Of a stretch of 11,841 nt of DNA, positions 1 to 6,558 are shown in pieces. The notes beneath the pieces are model-generated. The model was not told where the DNA came from, searched no databases, and was given only the letters and a program-made list of their open reading frames with translations. The position numbers and the translations under genes were made by a program. Position 1 is the stretch's first letter, and every line of letters starts with the position of its first letter. The DNA is from Kiritimatiellales bacterium (GTDB lineage Bacteria > Verrucomicrobiota > Kiritimatiellia > Kiritimatiellales > Pontiellaceae), in assembly GCA_030588285.1 (NCBI GenBank), contig JAUUYK010000006.1, forward strand, positions 1-11,841, read 5' to 3'.

Positions 1-163
1 GCATCGCTTGGGCGGTTGCAATGGCGGAAGCCTCTACTGCGGGATGCTTCGTTCCATAGGTCGAAACCAGATTAACCGAGCGTCCTAATTCGTTCAGGGC
101 ACTAAGGAGGGCTGGGTTTTTAATGAGTTGATACATTTCTGTTGTATGCGCATCCGTGGTCAT
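1..163 (-). CDS. N-terminal fragment of an unrecognised protein (runs off the window)
   Basis: An open frame of 54 codons starts at ATG 163-161 and continues past the left edge, so only the N-terminus is present. An AGGCGG ribosome binding site lies 7 bases before the ATG, which supports this start. The peptide begins MTTDAHTTEMYQLIKNPALL and continues as a helical-looking stretch ending in a 'STYGTKHPAV' segment. No signal peptide or membrane segment is visible. A similar 'leucine helix, then Y..HP' N-terminus occurs ahead of some bacterial signalling domains, but the resemblance is too weak to name a function. It lies 206 bases downstream of glgB on the same strand. The ribosome binding site falls within an inverted repeat described separately. 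Confidence 0.6.
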   Translation of the reverse strand, partial: MTTDAHTTEMYQLIKNPALLSALNELGRSVNLVSTYGTKHPAVEASAIATAQAM

Positions 164-170
164 GGATTTC

Positions 171-249
171 CCGCCTAATTAAAGGGTCTTTTTAATAGAA
201 TATTACAGCAGGAAACATGCCGATATTTAAAGGACTTGTTATTAGGCGG
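171..249 (-). promoter_or_regulatory. Inverted repeat covering the ribosome binding site of the leftmost gene
   Basis: CCGCCTAAT at 171-179 and ATTAGGCGG at 241-249 are perfect 9-base complements 61 bases apart. In the minus-strand transcript the upstream CCGCCTAAT can pair with ATTAGGCGG, which holds the AGGCGG ribosome binding site of the leftmost gene. Such pairing would block translation. Read on the plus strand, the right arm runs straight into nine T residues, so it could instead be half of a long-loop terminator. The repeat is seen; its role is inferred. Confidence 0.35.
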
Positions 250-268
250 TTTTTTTTTAACGAGGTAA

Positions 269-294
269 CTGCGGGGGTAAAATGGCACCCGCAG
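269..294. other. Hairpin downstream of glgB
   Basis: CTGCGGG at 269-275 pairs perfectly with CCCGCAG at 288-294 around a 12-base loop; with a two-base bulge the stem extends to 8 pairs. It lies about 75 bases after the glgB stop. The side that would follow it in the glgB transcript is A-rich rather than T-rich, so it is not a classical intrinsic terminator. It may protect the 3' end of the mRNA or be incidental. Confidence 0.35.
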
Positions 295-369
295 GGCTTG
301 ATCTGTGGGTTTTGGTATGCGCATTCCTACATAATTACGGCATAGGCTTTCGTTTTTATAACCACCTCT

Positions 370-2382
370 TTAGGCGATTCGTTCGAGGACGAGTCCGGTG
401 CGGGAGGGGATATAGATGTTGATTTGGTTTCGGTCGTTTTCGCCATCGTTAAAGGCTTGGGTTTGAAAATATTGCTCGCCTTGAAGGAGTCCATGGCCGC
501 CGAATTCGGGCGCATCGGAATTTAAGATGAGCTTATATTCGCCAAACGCGGCATCTATGGGGTAGTCGGGGAATGATTTTTCGGGGTGAAAGTTAAAGCA
601 GAAGAGCAGTCCATCGCGTTCGAAGGCCATCACCTTATCTCCTTCGTTGATGAGACGGAGCCGTATGGGATGGGTTCCGATAATCTCGCGATCGCGGATT
701 AAGTTGACCATGGCTTGGTCGAAGTTGGCTAAGCGGTTGAATTGAAGGGCGGGGTCGTCGCGTAGGTTCCATTGGCGGCGGGCGTGGGCGTGTGACCACC
801 CGTTGCCTTCGCGGGGGAAGTCGATCCATTCGGGATGCCCAAATTCGTTGCCCATGAAATTGAGATACCCATGGGCTGCGGCGCCGAGCGTGGCCAATCG
901 GGCCATTTTGTGCAGGGCTAGCCCGCGATCAACCACCAGGTTTTGGGAGTCGATGTGCATGTTATGATACATTTCTTTATCGATTAATTCGAAGATAAAG
1001 GTCTTTCCGCCGACGAGGGCTTGGTCGTGCGATTCAACATAGCTGATCACCTGTTCGTCGGCCCGGTGGCTGGTTAGTTCGTGGTAGAGCCAGGCCATGT
1101 TCCATTCTTCATCGGGCGTGTCGTTGGCGAGCTTGAACCAGCAGTCGGGGACGCCCATGGCGAGGCGATAGTCGAATCCGCATCCGCCTTCTTCCTGTGG
1201 CGCACCGAGGCCGGGCATTCCGGAAACATCTTCTGCAATGGTGATGGCATCCGGGCGGACTTCGTGGATGAGTTGATTCGAAAGCGCGAGGTAGGCTAGG
1301 GCATCTAAGTCCACTGATCCGTCAAAATAAGTTGAATAGTCGGTGAAGGAGGTGCCGAGTCCGCGGTGGTGATAGAGCATGCTGGTGACGCCGTCGAAGC
1401 GGTACCCATCGAATTTAAATTCATCCAGCCAATAGCGGGCATTTGAAAGAAGGAGGTGTAAAACTTCGGGTTTTTCATAGTCGAAGCAGCGCGAATCCCA
1501 CGCGTCGTGATTGCCGCGGTCGCCCTCGTGAAAATATTGATAGGCGGTTCCGTCGAAACGGGAAAGTCCTTCGGCTTCATTTTTCACCGCATGGGAATGA
1601 ATCAGGTCCATGATCACAGTCAGGCCCGCTTCGTGGCAGGCATCGATCAGTTCCTTTAGTTCTTCGGGCGTGCCGAAGCGGGAGGAGGCGGCAAAGAAGT
1701 TGGAGATGTGGTAGCCAAAAGAGCCGTAGTAGGGGTGTTCCATGATGCCCATGAACTGGATGGTATTATATCCCATTTTCACGATGCGCGGCAAAATCTT
1801 GTCTTTGTATTCCTGATAAGAACCAACTTTTGCATCTTCCTGCGCCATGCCGATGTGTGATTCATAAATGAGCGGAGCGCCAGTCGGTTTTGCGGGCGTT
1901 GGGAATTTCCAGACATAGGGATTTTCTGGGTGCCAGACTTGTGCTGTAAAAATATAGGTTTCTGGGTCTTGAACCGCGCGGCGGGTGTACGCCGGAAGTC
2001 GTTCGCCTTCGCCGCCGGGCCAATACATTTTTAGTTTATAGAGCTCGCCGTGTTTGAGCCGTTCCGCGGGAAGGTCAATTTCCCAAACTCCGTTGCCATC
2101 GCCATAGTGCAGTGCGAATTCATCGCGTTGCTCCCAATTGGAAAAATCGCCGACGAGATAAATGGCCGAGGCGTTGGGGGCCCATTCGCGGAAGGTCCAT
2201 TGGTTATTGCGGAAGTGGAGCCCGTAATACTCGTGCGCATTTGCAAACTCATTCAGCGAAAGGGTGCCACCGGTTAGCCGTTCTTCCACCTGTTTAATAT
2301 GTAAGGTTCGTTCTTCGATTTGTCCGAGAAAGGGTTCTAGCCAAGGATCATCGGAAAGTTTTTCAAGCTTAGGGTCTCTCAT
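370..2382 (-). CDS. glgB: 1,4-alpha-glucan branching enzyme (eukaryote-type, GH13_8)
   Basis: This cytosolic enzyme makes the alpha-1,6 branches of glycogen by cutting and transferring alpha-1,4 glucan chains. In the 670-residue protein a CBM48-type beta-sandwich spans about residues 55-125 (FREWAPNA, GDFSNW). The GH13 barrel follows from about 170. The four GH13 signature regions are intact: DLIHSH at 259-264, GYRFDGVTSM with nucleophile D330, AEDVSG with acid/base E384, and ESHD with D453. An all-beta C-terminal domain fills about 570-670. The form FDGVTSMLYHH and the 'GYHISNFFAASSRFGTP' style are typical of the GH13_8 branch that contains animal, plant and some bacterial enzymes, rather than the E. 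coli GlgB type. It follows glgA by 21 bases on the same strand, with a weak TAGG element before the start. Recognition is by motif and is very secure. Confidence 0.97.
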   Translation of the reverse strand: MRDPKLEKLSDDPWLEPFLGQIEERTLHIKQVEERLTGGTLSLNEFANAHEYYGLHFRNNQWTFREWAPNASAIYLVGDFSNWEQRDEFALHYGDGNGVWEIDLPAERLKHGELYKLKMYWPGGEGERLPAYTRRAVQDPETYIFTAQVWHPENPYVWKFPTPAKPTGAPLIYESHIGMAQEDAKVGSYQEYKDKILPRIVKMGYNTIQFMGIMEHPYYGSFGYHISNFFAASSRFGTPEELKELIDACHEAGLTVIMDLIHSHAVKNEAEGLSRFDGTAYQYFHEGDRGNHDAWDSRCFDYEKPEVLHLLLSNARYWLDEFKFDGYRFDGVTSMLYHHRGLGTSFTDYSTYFDGSVDLDALAYLALSNQLIHEVRPDAITIAEDVSGMPGLGAPQEEGGCGFDYRLAMGVPDCWFKLANDTPDEEWNMAWLYHELTSHRADEQVISYVESHDQALVGGKTFIFELIDKEMYHNMHIDSQNLVVDRGLALHKMARLATLGAAAHGYLNFMGNEFGHPEWIDFPREGNGWSHAHARRQWNLRDDPALQFNRLANFDQAMVNLIRDREIIGTHPIRLRLINEGDKVMAFERDGLLFCFNFHPEKSFPDYPIDAAFGEYKLILNSDAPEFGGHGLLQGEQYFQTQAFNDGENDRNQINIYIPSRTGLVLERIA

Positions 2383-2403
2383 AAAATTGGCCTAGTTTGT
2401 ATT

Positions 2404-3936
2404 CTAAAAAACTTCGTTAACTAACGGACGGTTTAGCATTTTCTGGTAGATATCAATGTAGGACTGAGCGGTGACCGCGTGGTTAAAGCGTTCCTTGCTT
2501 TCCTGCATAATCCGCTCAATTTGGGTGCTGCGGGCGTGGTCATCAAGGCGGTAAAATTCCATGGCTTGATCAATGGCCCAGGCCAGCCCTCCGCTGTCGT
2601 AGGACTCAAATAGAATGCCGTTGCCGGTGGAGTTTTTAACATCCACGTGGGTAACGGAGTCGTGTAGGCCGCCGGTGTCGCGGGCAATGGGGAGCGATCC
2701 ATAGATGGCGCTGGTCATCTGCGGCAGGCCGCAGGGTTCGAAGAGGGACGGAATGAGCATGAAGTCGGAGGCGGCAAATCCGATGTGCGAAAGTGCTTCG
2801 TCGAAATCGCAGACCGCCACGCAATTATATAGGTCGTGCTGATGAACAATATCGTAGAAAACCTGTTGAAATTCGCCGTTGGCGATGAATACAATTTGAA
2901 GGTTTTCCGCAGTGTATTTATCAATCACTTGGAACAGAATGTCCGCAACCAGCTGACACCCCTTTTGCACGGGATCGAGGCGCGAAGGCCAGAAGAGCAT
3001 GGGCGCATTGGGGTTAATATCGAGCCCGAGTCGCTCTTGGAGGTAGACTTTGTTCTTTTGTTTCGCGGCAACGTGTCCGGCGGCATTGTAGCGTTCGATG
3101 AGGTGTTTGTCGGTTTCGGGGTCGCACGCGGCATCGGGGGAGTTGAGGATGCCGCTTGCGCAGCCGGCGTGATATTTGCTGGCCACTTCCACTTGAATGT
3201 TGTTGGGCACAAAGGTGTGTTGATTTTCAACGATCTCTTTCATGAAGGTCGGGCTGACGGTGTTGATAAAATGCGAGCTAAAGATGCCGCTGCAGAGTAG
3301 ATCAACGAGGTTGCGATCGCGGCTCTCTTCGTAGTTATAGGGCGGCCAGTTGTAGTAGAGGTTGCTCCAGAATTCCGCGGCATCGATCCCGCAGTCTTCG
3401 ATGTGCGCGAGCGTGGTTTTGATCGTGTGAATATTGTGAAAAGTAAACAGGCTGGGAATGCCCAGCATACGCGCTTCGGCGGGAATCAGCCCCGTCATCC
3501 AGTCGTTGCAATGGATCAGGTCGGGTTTAACCGTTGGGATGATGTTGTTGATAACCTCGCGCTGAAAGGCGAGGGCGATCTTCAGGTCGGTGGCTTCAGA
3601 GTTGCTGTAGACGCGATCCTGATAATAAAAAATCCGATCTTCTGCCAGATGAATTCGATCGTTGGGGAGTTTGCTTTTATAGATCAAAAGCTCGTCGTCG
3701 ATGAAGTTTCCGATATCCACATGAAACATTTTACGATAGTGAGGGAGAGCCACATGCACGTCGGCACCCAGTTCATAAAGGGCTGAGACCAGGGAGGCCG
3801 AAACATCGGCTAATCCACCGGCTTTCGCCGAAAATTTATTTGCCATATTACCCATGCCCTCAGGCAGGTAGGTAATCTCGGGTGTGACAATGAGAATGCG
3901 TGGAGTTTTTTTCTGTTGATCGTCCTTTCCTGGCAT
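2404..3936 (-). CDS. glgA: Glycogen synthase (ADP-glucose, GT5)
   Basis: This 510-residue protein extends alpha-1,4 glucan chains using ADP-glucose. The GT5 GT-B fold signatures are present in order: PE at 19-20 followed by K-A-G-G-L-A-D-V at 38-45 (the KxGGL nucleotide-sugar and acceptor site), HCNDW at 142-146, TFHNIH at 165-170, SRLDPVQKG at 318-326 carrying the R and K phosphate ligands, PSLFEPCGLPQM with catalytic-site E400, and DTGGL at 420-424. The spacing between PE and KAGGL is about 12 residues longer than in E. coli-type GlgA, filled with 'ITYLPEGMGNMANKFSA'. The start is ATG 3936-3934, preceded by AAGGGGA 8 bases upstream. It is the first gene of a glgA-glgB operon. No glgC (ADP-glucose pyrophosphorylase) or glgP lies in the window. 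Confidence 0.96.
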   Translation of the reverse strand: MPGKDDQQKKTPRILIVTPEITYLPEGMGNMANKFSAKAGGLADVSASLVSALYELGADVHVALPHYRKMFHVDIGNFIDDELLIYKSKLPNDRIHLAEDRIFYYQDRVYSNSEATDLKIALAFQREVINNIIPTVKPDLIHCNDWMTGLIPAEARMLGIPSLFTFHNIHTIKTTLAHIEDCGIDAAEFWSNLYYNWPPYNYEESRDRNLVDLLCSGIFSSHFINTVSPTFMKEIVENQHTFVPNNIQVEVASKYHAGCASGILNSPDAACDPETDKHLIERYNAAGHVAAKQKNKVYLQERLGLDINPNAPMLFWPSRLDPVQKGCQLVADILFQVIDKYTAENLQIVFIANGEFQQVFYDIVHQHDLYNCVAVCDFDEALSHIGFAASDFMLIPSLFEPCGLPQMTSAIYGSLPIARDTGGLHDSVTHVDVKNSTGNGILFESYDSGGLAWAIDQAMEFYRLDDHARSTQIERIMQESKERFNHAVTAQSYIDIYQKMLNRPLVNEVF

Positions 3937-3961
3937 TAAAAATCCCCTTTTTATAAGAAGT

Positions 3962-3990
3962 AATAAAACAATCCCTGTGCTTTTTTACAA
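3962..3990 (-). promoter_or_regulatory. Possible promoter of glgA-glgB
   Basis: On the minus strand TTGTAA (3990-3985) and TTTATT (3967-3962) are separated by 17 bases and end 25 bases before the glgA start. Spacing is ideal but both hexamers deviate from sigma-70 consensus, and the surroundings are AT-rich, so this is only a suggestion. Confidence 0.3.
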
Positions 3991-4052
3991 GCAGATATTG
4001 TTCCCTTATTGTGTGGTCGAAAAAGTATTTGGTTTCAAAATAAAGAGCTGGC

Positions 4053-4077
4053 GCGGGAGCACTGGGGTAGTGCCCGC
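4053..4077. other. Bulged hairpin in the glgA-pyrK divergent region
   Basis: GCGGG (4053-4057) and CACT (4060-4063) pair with AGTG (4069-4072) and CCCGC (4073-4077), giving a 9-pair stem with a two-base AG bulge and a GGGGT loop. It would lie in a pyrK leader if transcription starts upstream of it. No T-tract follows, so it is not an obvious attenuator. The rest of the 246-base gap holds two imperfect copies of CCTG..CTTTGG..AAA (4126-4139 and 4147-4161) and no recognisable gene. Confidence 0.3.
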
Positions 4078-4182
4078 CCTTGATCGCCGTCGTTGGTTTC
4101 GGCCATAACGGTTGCCACCGTGGTTCCTGTCTTTGGAAAGGTTTGACCTGCTTTGGGGAAATCCTCATTATCCTGCGCCATT

Positions 4183-4962
4183 ATGAAACAAGAAAAAGCT
4201 ATAGTACTCGAACACGACAATTTCCAGGGTGAATACCGAATTCTGCGCCTTGCGGCGCCGGCCATTGGGCCACTGGTGAAACCGGGAAAATTTTTGCATC
4301 TAAAGATTCCTCTTCTTGGGGAACGTATTTTGCGCCGGCCGTTTAGTATTTATAAAGCCGATGCCGAAGGCGTCTGCGTGCTCTATAAACCGGTCGGGCG
4401 CGGAACCGATTCTATGATCCCGCTGCAAGTCGGTGACACGGTCGATATTATCGGTCCGCTCGGCAACGGATATCCAGAGCTGAAGGCCGGGCGTTTGCCT
4501 GTGCTGGTGGCCGGAGGGTATGGAAATGCTGCGCTCTTTTTGAAGGCGAAGGAACTCCCGGTTAAGGGCGTCGCTTTTTTTGGTGGTCGCACGGCGGAGG
4601 ATATTCTTTGTGTAGAGGAATTTAAGGCCCTTGGCTGGGATGTCCGACCCACGACCAACGATGGATCGCTCGGAACGAAGGGGTTGGTGACGGATGCATT
4701 TGATCCGTGGATGGCGGAGCAGGAGGTTGAATCGTTGGAACTTTTTGTCTGCGGGCCGGGGCCCATGTTGAAGGCGATGGGCGACCGTGCGATGGAGCAC
4801 AATTTCACGGCCTGGCTTTCTATGGATGAAAATATGGCCTGTGGCGTCGGCGCTTGCCTGACCTGCGTGATTAAACGTAAAACGGCCGAGGGTTGGGAAT
4901 GGGCGCGCTGTTGCAAAGACGGCCCCGTTTTTGAATCTAGAGAAATTATGTGGGAGGACTAA
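4183..4962 (+). CDS. pyrK: Dihydroorotate dehydrogenase, electron-transfer (FAD, 2Fe-2S) subunit
   Basis: PyrK passes electrons from the FMN of PyrD through a [2Fe-2S] cluster and FAD to NAD+ in the class 1B enzyme of pyrimidine synthesis. The 259-residue protein has an FNR-type FAD domain with RPFS at 52-55, a nucleotide-binding segment with GGYGNA at 111-116, the FVCGPGPML segment near 188-196, and a C-terminal cluster motif with C220, C225 and C228 followed by C244 in CCKDGPVF. The nucleotide loop reads AGGYGNAAL where the family more often has GGGIG.APL. The ATG at 4183 fits the family's N-terminus but has no clear ribosome binding site. An in-frame TTG at 4153 would add ten residues and has AAAGG about 11 bases upstream, so the start is less certain than the identity. 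It begins an operon with pyrD. Confidence 0.93.
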   Translation: MKQEKAIVLEHDNFQGEYRILRLAAPAIGPLVKPGKFLHLKIPLLGERILRRPFSIYKADAEGVCVLYKPVGRGTDSMIPLQVGDTVDIIGPLGNGYPELKAGRLPVLVAGGYGNAALFLKAKELPVKGVAFFGGRTAEDILCVEEFKALGWDVRPTTNDGSLGTKGLVTDAFDPWMAEQEVESLELFVCGPGPMLKAMGDRAMEHNFTAWLSMDENMACGVGACLTCVIKRKTAEGWEWARCCKDGPVFESREIMWED

Positions 4963-4965
4963 TCA

Positions 4966-5025
4966 CGAAATACACTACATATGCGAAACTAGGCCTGGTT
5001 CGTTTCGTGTGGTTCGTGTCTTTCG
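4966..5025. repeat. Imperfect palindrome between pyrK and pyrD (CGAAA/ACAC/CGAAAC type)
   Basis: The 29-base left arm (4966-4994) and right arm (4997-5025) are inverted copies matching at 19 of 29 positions; four further positions could form G-U pairs in RNA. Conserved blocks are CGAAA, ACAC and CGAAAC. The right arm contains the tandem-like TTCGTTTCGTGTGGTTCGTGTC. The element fills most of the 86-base gap and leaves the pyrD ribosome binding site free. It resembles the short interspersed intergenic palindromes (REP or MITE-like) common in bacterial genomes. Whether it recurs genome-wide cannot be seen here. Confidence 0.6.
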
Positions 5026-5048
5026 GGGTTTAAAAATAGGTATTTAGA

Positions 5049-5963
5049 ATGAGTGTTGATCTAAGAATTAAGATTGGTTCGATGGAAATGGAGAATCCGG
5101 TAACGGTCGCTTCGGGGACGTTTGGCTATGGGCCGGAATACGCCGATCTGGTGGATTTAAACCGGCTGGGCGCGATTACCGTGAAGGGGATTTGTCCGCA
5201 GGAAAATAGTGGAAATGCCACCCCGCGCACGTTTGAAACCCGCGGTGGCATGCTCAATGCAATTGGCCTGCCTGGGCCGGGCGCACAGGGTTTTATTGAT
5301 AAATATATTCCGTTTCTGGCTCAATACGACACGCCGGTGATTGTTAATATTTGGGGAAAAAGTATGGAAGACTACGGAACCGTGGTGGACCTGCTCGACG
5401 ACGAAGAAACGGTTACAGCCTACGAAATAAACCTCTCCTGCCCGAACGTGAAGGAAGGCGGCTCGGCTTTCGGAACAGAGACCGATTCGTTTTCGCGGGT
5501 GATTGATCTGGTGCGTAGCCGAACCCAAAAACCGATTATCCCGAAACTCGCCCCCAATGTCCCTAATATTGGCGCCTTTGCAAAGGCCGCAGAAAATAGC
5601 GGCGCGGACGCGATTGCGATCATGAATACGATGCCGGCAATGGCGATCAATATCGATACCCTTAAGCCGGAGCTGGCCAATAAATTTGGCGGACTCAGTG
5701 GGCCACCGATTAAACCGATTGCCATCAAACTGGTGTTCGATGCGGCGCAGGCCACAACGCTCCCCATCATTGGGATGGGTGGAATTTTTGAGCCGGCAGA
5801 TGCGATTGAATTTTTAATTGCTGGGGCCACGGCCGTGGCCGTTGGGACGGCGAATTTTGTGGATCCAACCACGATTGAACGGGTGATTTCCGGCATCGAA
5901 AGCTACCTGATTGAAAAGGGGCATCGTTCGGTCGCGGATATTGTTGGAACGGTTAAAGTATGA
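5049..5963 (+). CDS. pyrD: Dihydroorotate dehydrogenase, class 1B catalytic subunit
   Basis: PyrD oxidises dihydroorotate to orotate with FMN in the cytosol, the fourth step of UMP synthesis. The 304-residue TIM-barrel protein has the usual class 1B length. Visible signatures are ASGTFG at 21-26, VKG with K46, NLSCPNV with the catalytic-base cysteine C131 (a Cys base marks class 1, not the membrane class 2 enzyme), PKLAPN with K166, and the phosphate-binding GMGGI at 242-246. The neighbouring pyrK confirms the NAD-linked 1B type, which needs no quinone or oxygen and suits an anaerobe. The start at ATG 5049 has AGG about 10 bases upstream. Its TGA stop overlaps the ATG of the next gene. Confidence 0.96.
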   Translation: MSVDLRIKIGSMEMENPVTVASGTFGYGPEYADLVDLNRLGAITVKGICPQENSGNATPRTFETRGGMLNAIGLPGPGAQGFIDKYIPFLAQYDTPVIVNIWGKSMEDYGTVVDLLDDEETVTAYEINLSCPNVKEGGSAFGTETDSFSRVIDLVRSRTQKPIIPKLAPNVPNIGAFAKAAENSGADAIAIMNTMPAMAINIDTLKPELANKFGGLSGPPIKPIAIKLVFDAAQATTLPIIGMGGIFEPADAIEFLIAGATAVAVGTANFVDPTTIERVISGIESYLIEKGHRSVADIVGTVKV

Positions 5964-6541
5964 TCCAACTTCGGCTCATAGGGGTGATCGTATTGAGCGC
6001 CGTTTTTGCGGTTGCCACGTTCGTTTATTCCTTTTATCAGCCCTTCATTCCCGGAGCCGTTAGCGAGGCCATCCCCTCGCGGGCTTCATTTGTTTTTCGC
6101 GTCGACTCTCTGGAGGAACTTTTGCAAAGTCCGGTTTGCGGGCAATTGGATAAGGCGCTCGGAGCGGAAACCTCACTAAGCGAGTTGATCGGCTCGAACT
6201 CGTGGACTGCGTTGGCGGCTTCATCTGAAATTTCGGTGGCGGATATTCCACGTCACTATGCGGGCGAACAAAAAAGCTGGGCGGCGGTAAGCTGGGTCGG
6301 TTGGCGAAGCCCGTGGTTGCGCTGGAAACTGGAGCAGTCGCGAAATAAAAAGTTGACCCTGCTGGGCAAGCATGCGGTTTGGCCAGTCTGGCGCTATGAT
6401 GCTCCGGATCTTGCCCCAGGGATGAATCTGACGTTTGCTTTGACCGATACTCTTTTTATGGCCTGCCTTTCTGAAGGAACGAGCGATATTTTACTCCTAC
6501 TCGACACCTACGATAAGAACGCGCCCTCCACCACCAAATAG
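5960..6541 (+). CDS. Membrane-anchored protein of unknown function, coupled to pyrD
   Basis: I do not recognise this 193-residue protein. Its ATG overlaps the pyrD stop (ATGA), so translation is probably coupled and the gene belongs to the pyrK-pyrD operon. Residues 6-25 form a hydrophobic uncleaved signal or single membrane anchor; the rest should be periplasmic. The segment 'IPSRASFVFRVDSLEELLQS' (39-58) and the following alpha/beta pattern resemble the start of large periplasmic proteins of unknown function in PVC bacteria. The region 107-144 is rich in tryptophan (W107, 112, 115, 119, 122, 141, 144). The protein stops abruptly after a hydrophobic strand (DILLLLDTYD), so it may be a shortened version of a longer protein, but no frameshifted continuation is obvious downstream. 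A role in pyrimidine synthesis is unlikely from its sequence. Confidence 0.7.
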   Translation: MIQLRLIGVIVLSAVFAVATFVYSFYQPFIPGAVSEAIPSRASFVFRVDSLEELLQSPVCGQLDKALGAETSLSELIGSNSWTALAASSEISVADIPRHYAGEQKSWAAVSWVGWRSPWLRWKLEQSRNKKLTLLGKHAVWPVWRYDAPDLAPGMNLTFALTDTLFMACLSEGTSDILLLLDTYDKNAPSTTK

Positions 6542-6558
6542 ACCGGATAACAACCCTT

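Noticed and set aside
2836..3300. A 154-codon plus-strand ORF inside glgA.
   Set aside because: It lies wholly opposite the conserved glycogen synthase, lacks a recognisable domain and reflects codon bias of the real gene.
4035..4181. A 48-codon minus-strand ORF starting at ATG 4181, opposite the pyrK start.
   Set aside because: It has no ribosome binding site, a low-complexity composition and a promoter-rich location. It reads as chance.
4300..4916. Long minus-strand ORFs of 166 and 177 codons opposite pyrK.
   Set aside because: They are antisense to a gene with intact cofactor motifs and have no domain or ribosome binding site of their own.
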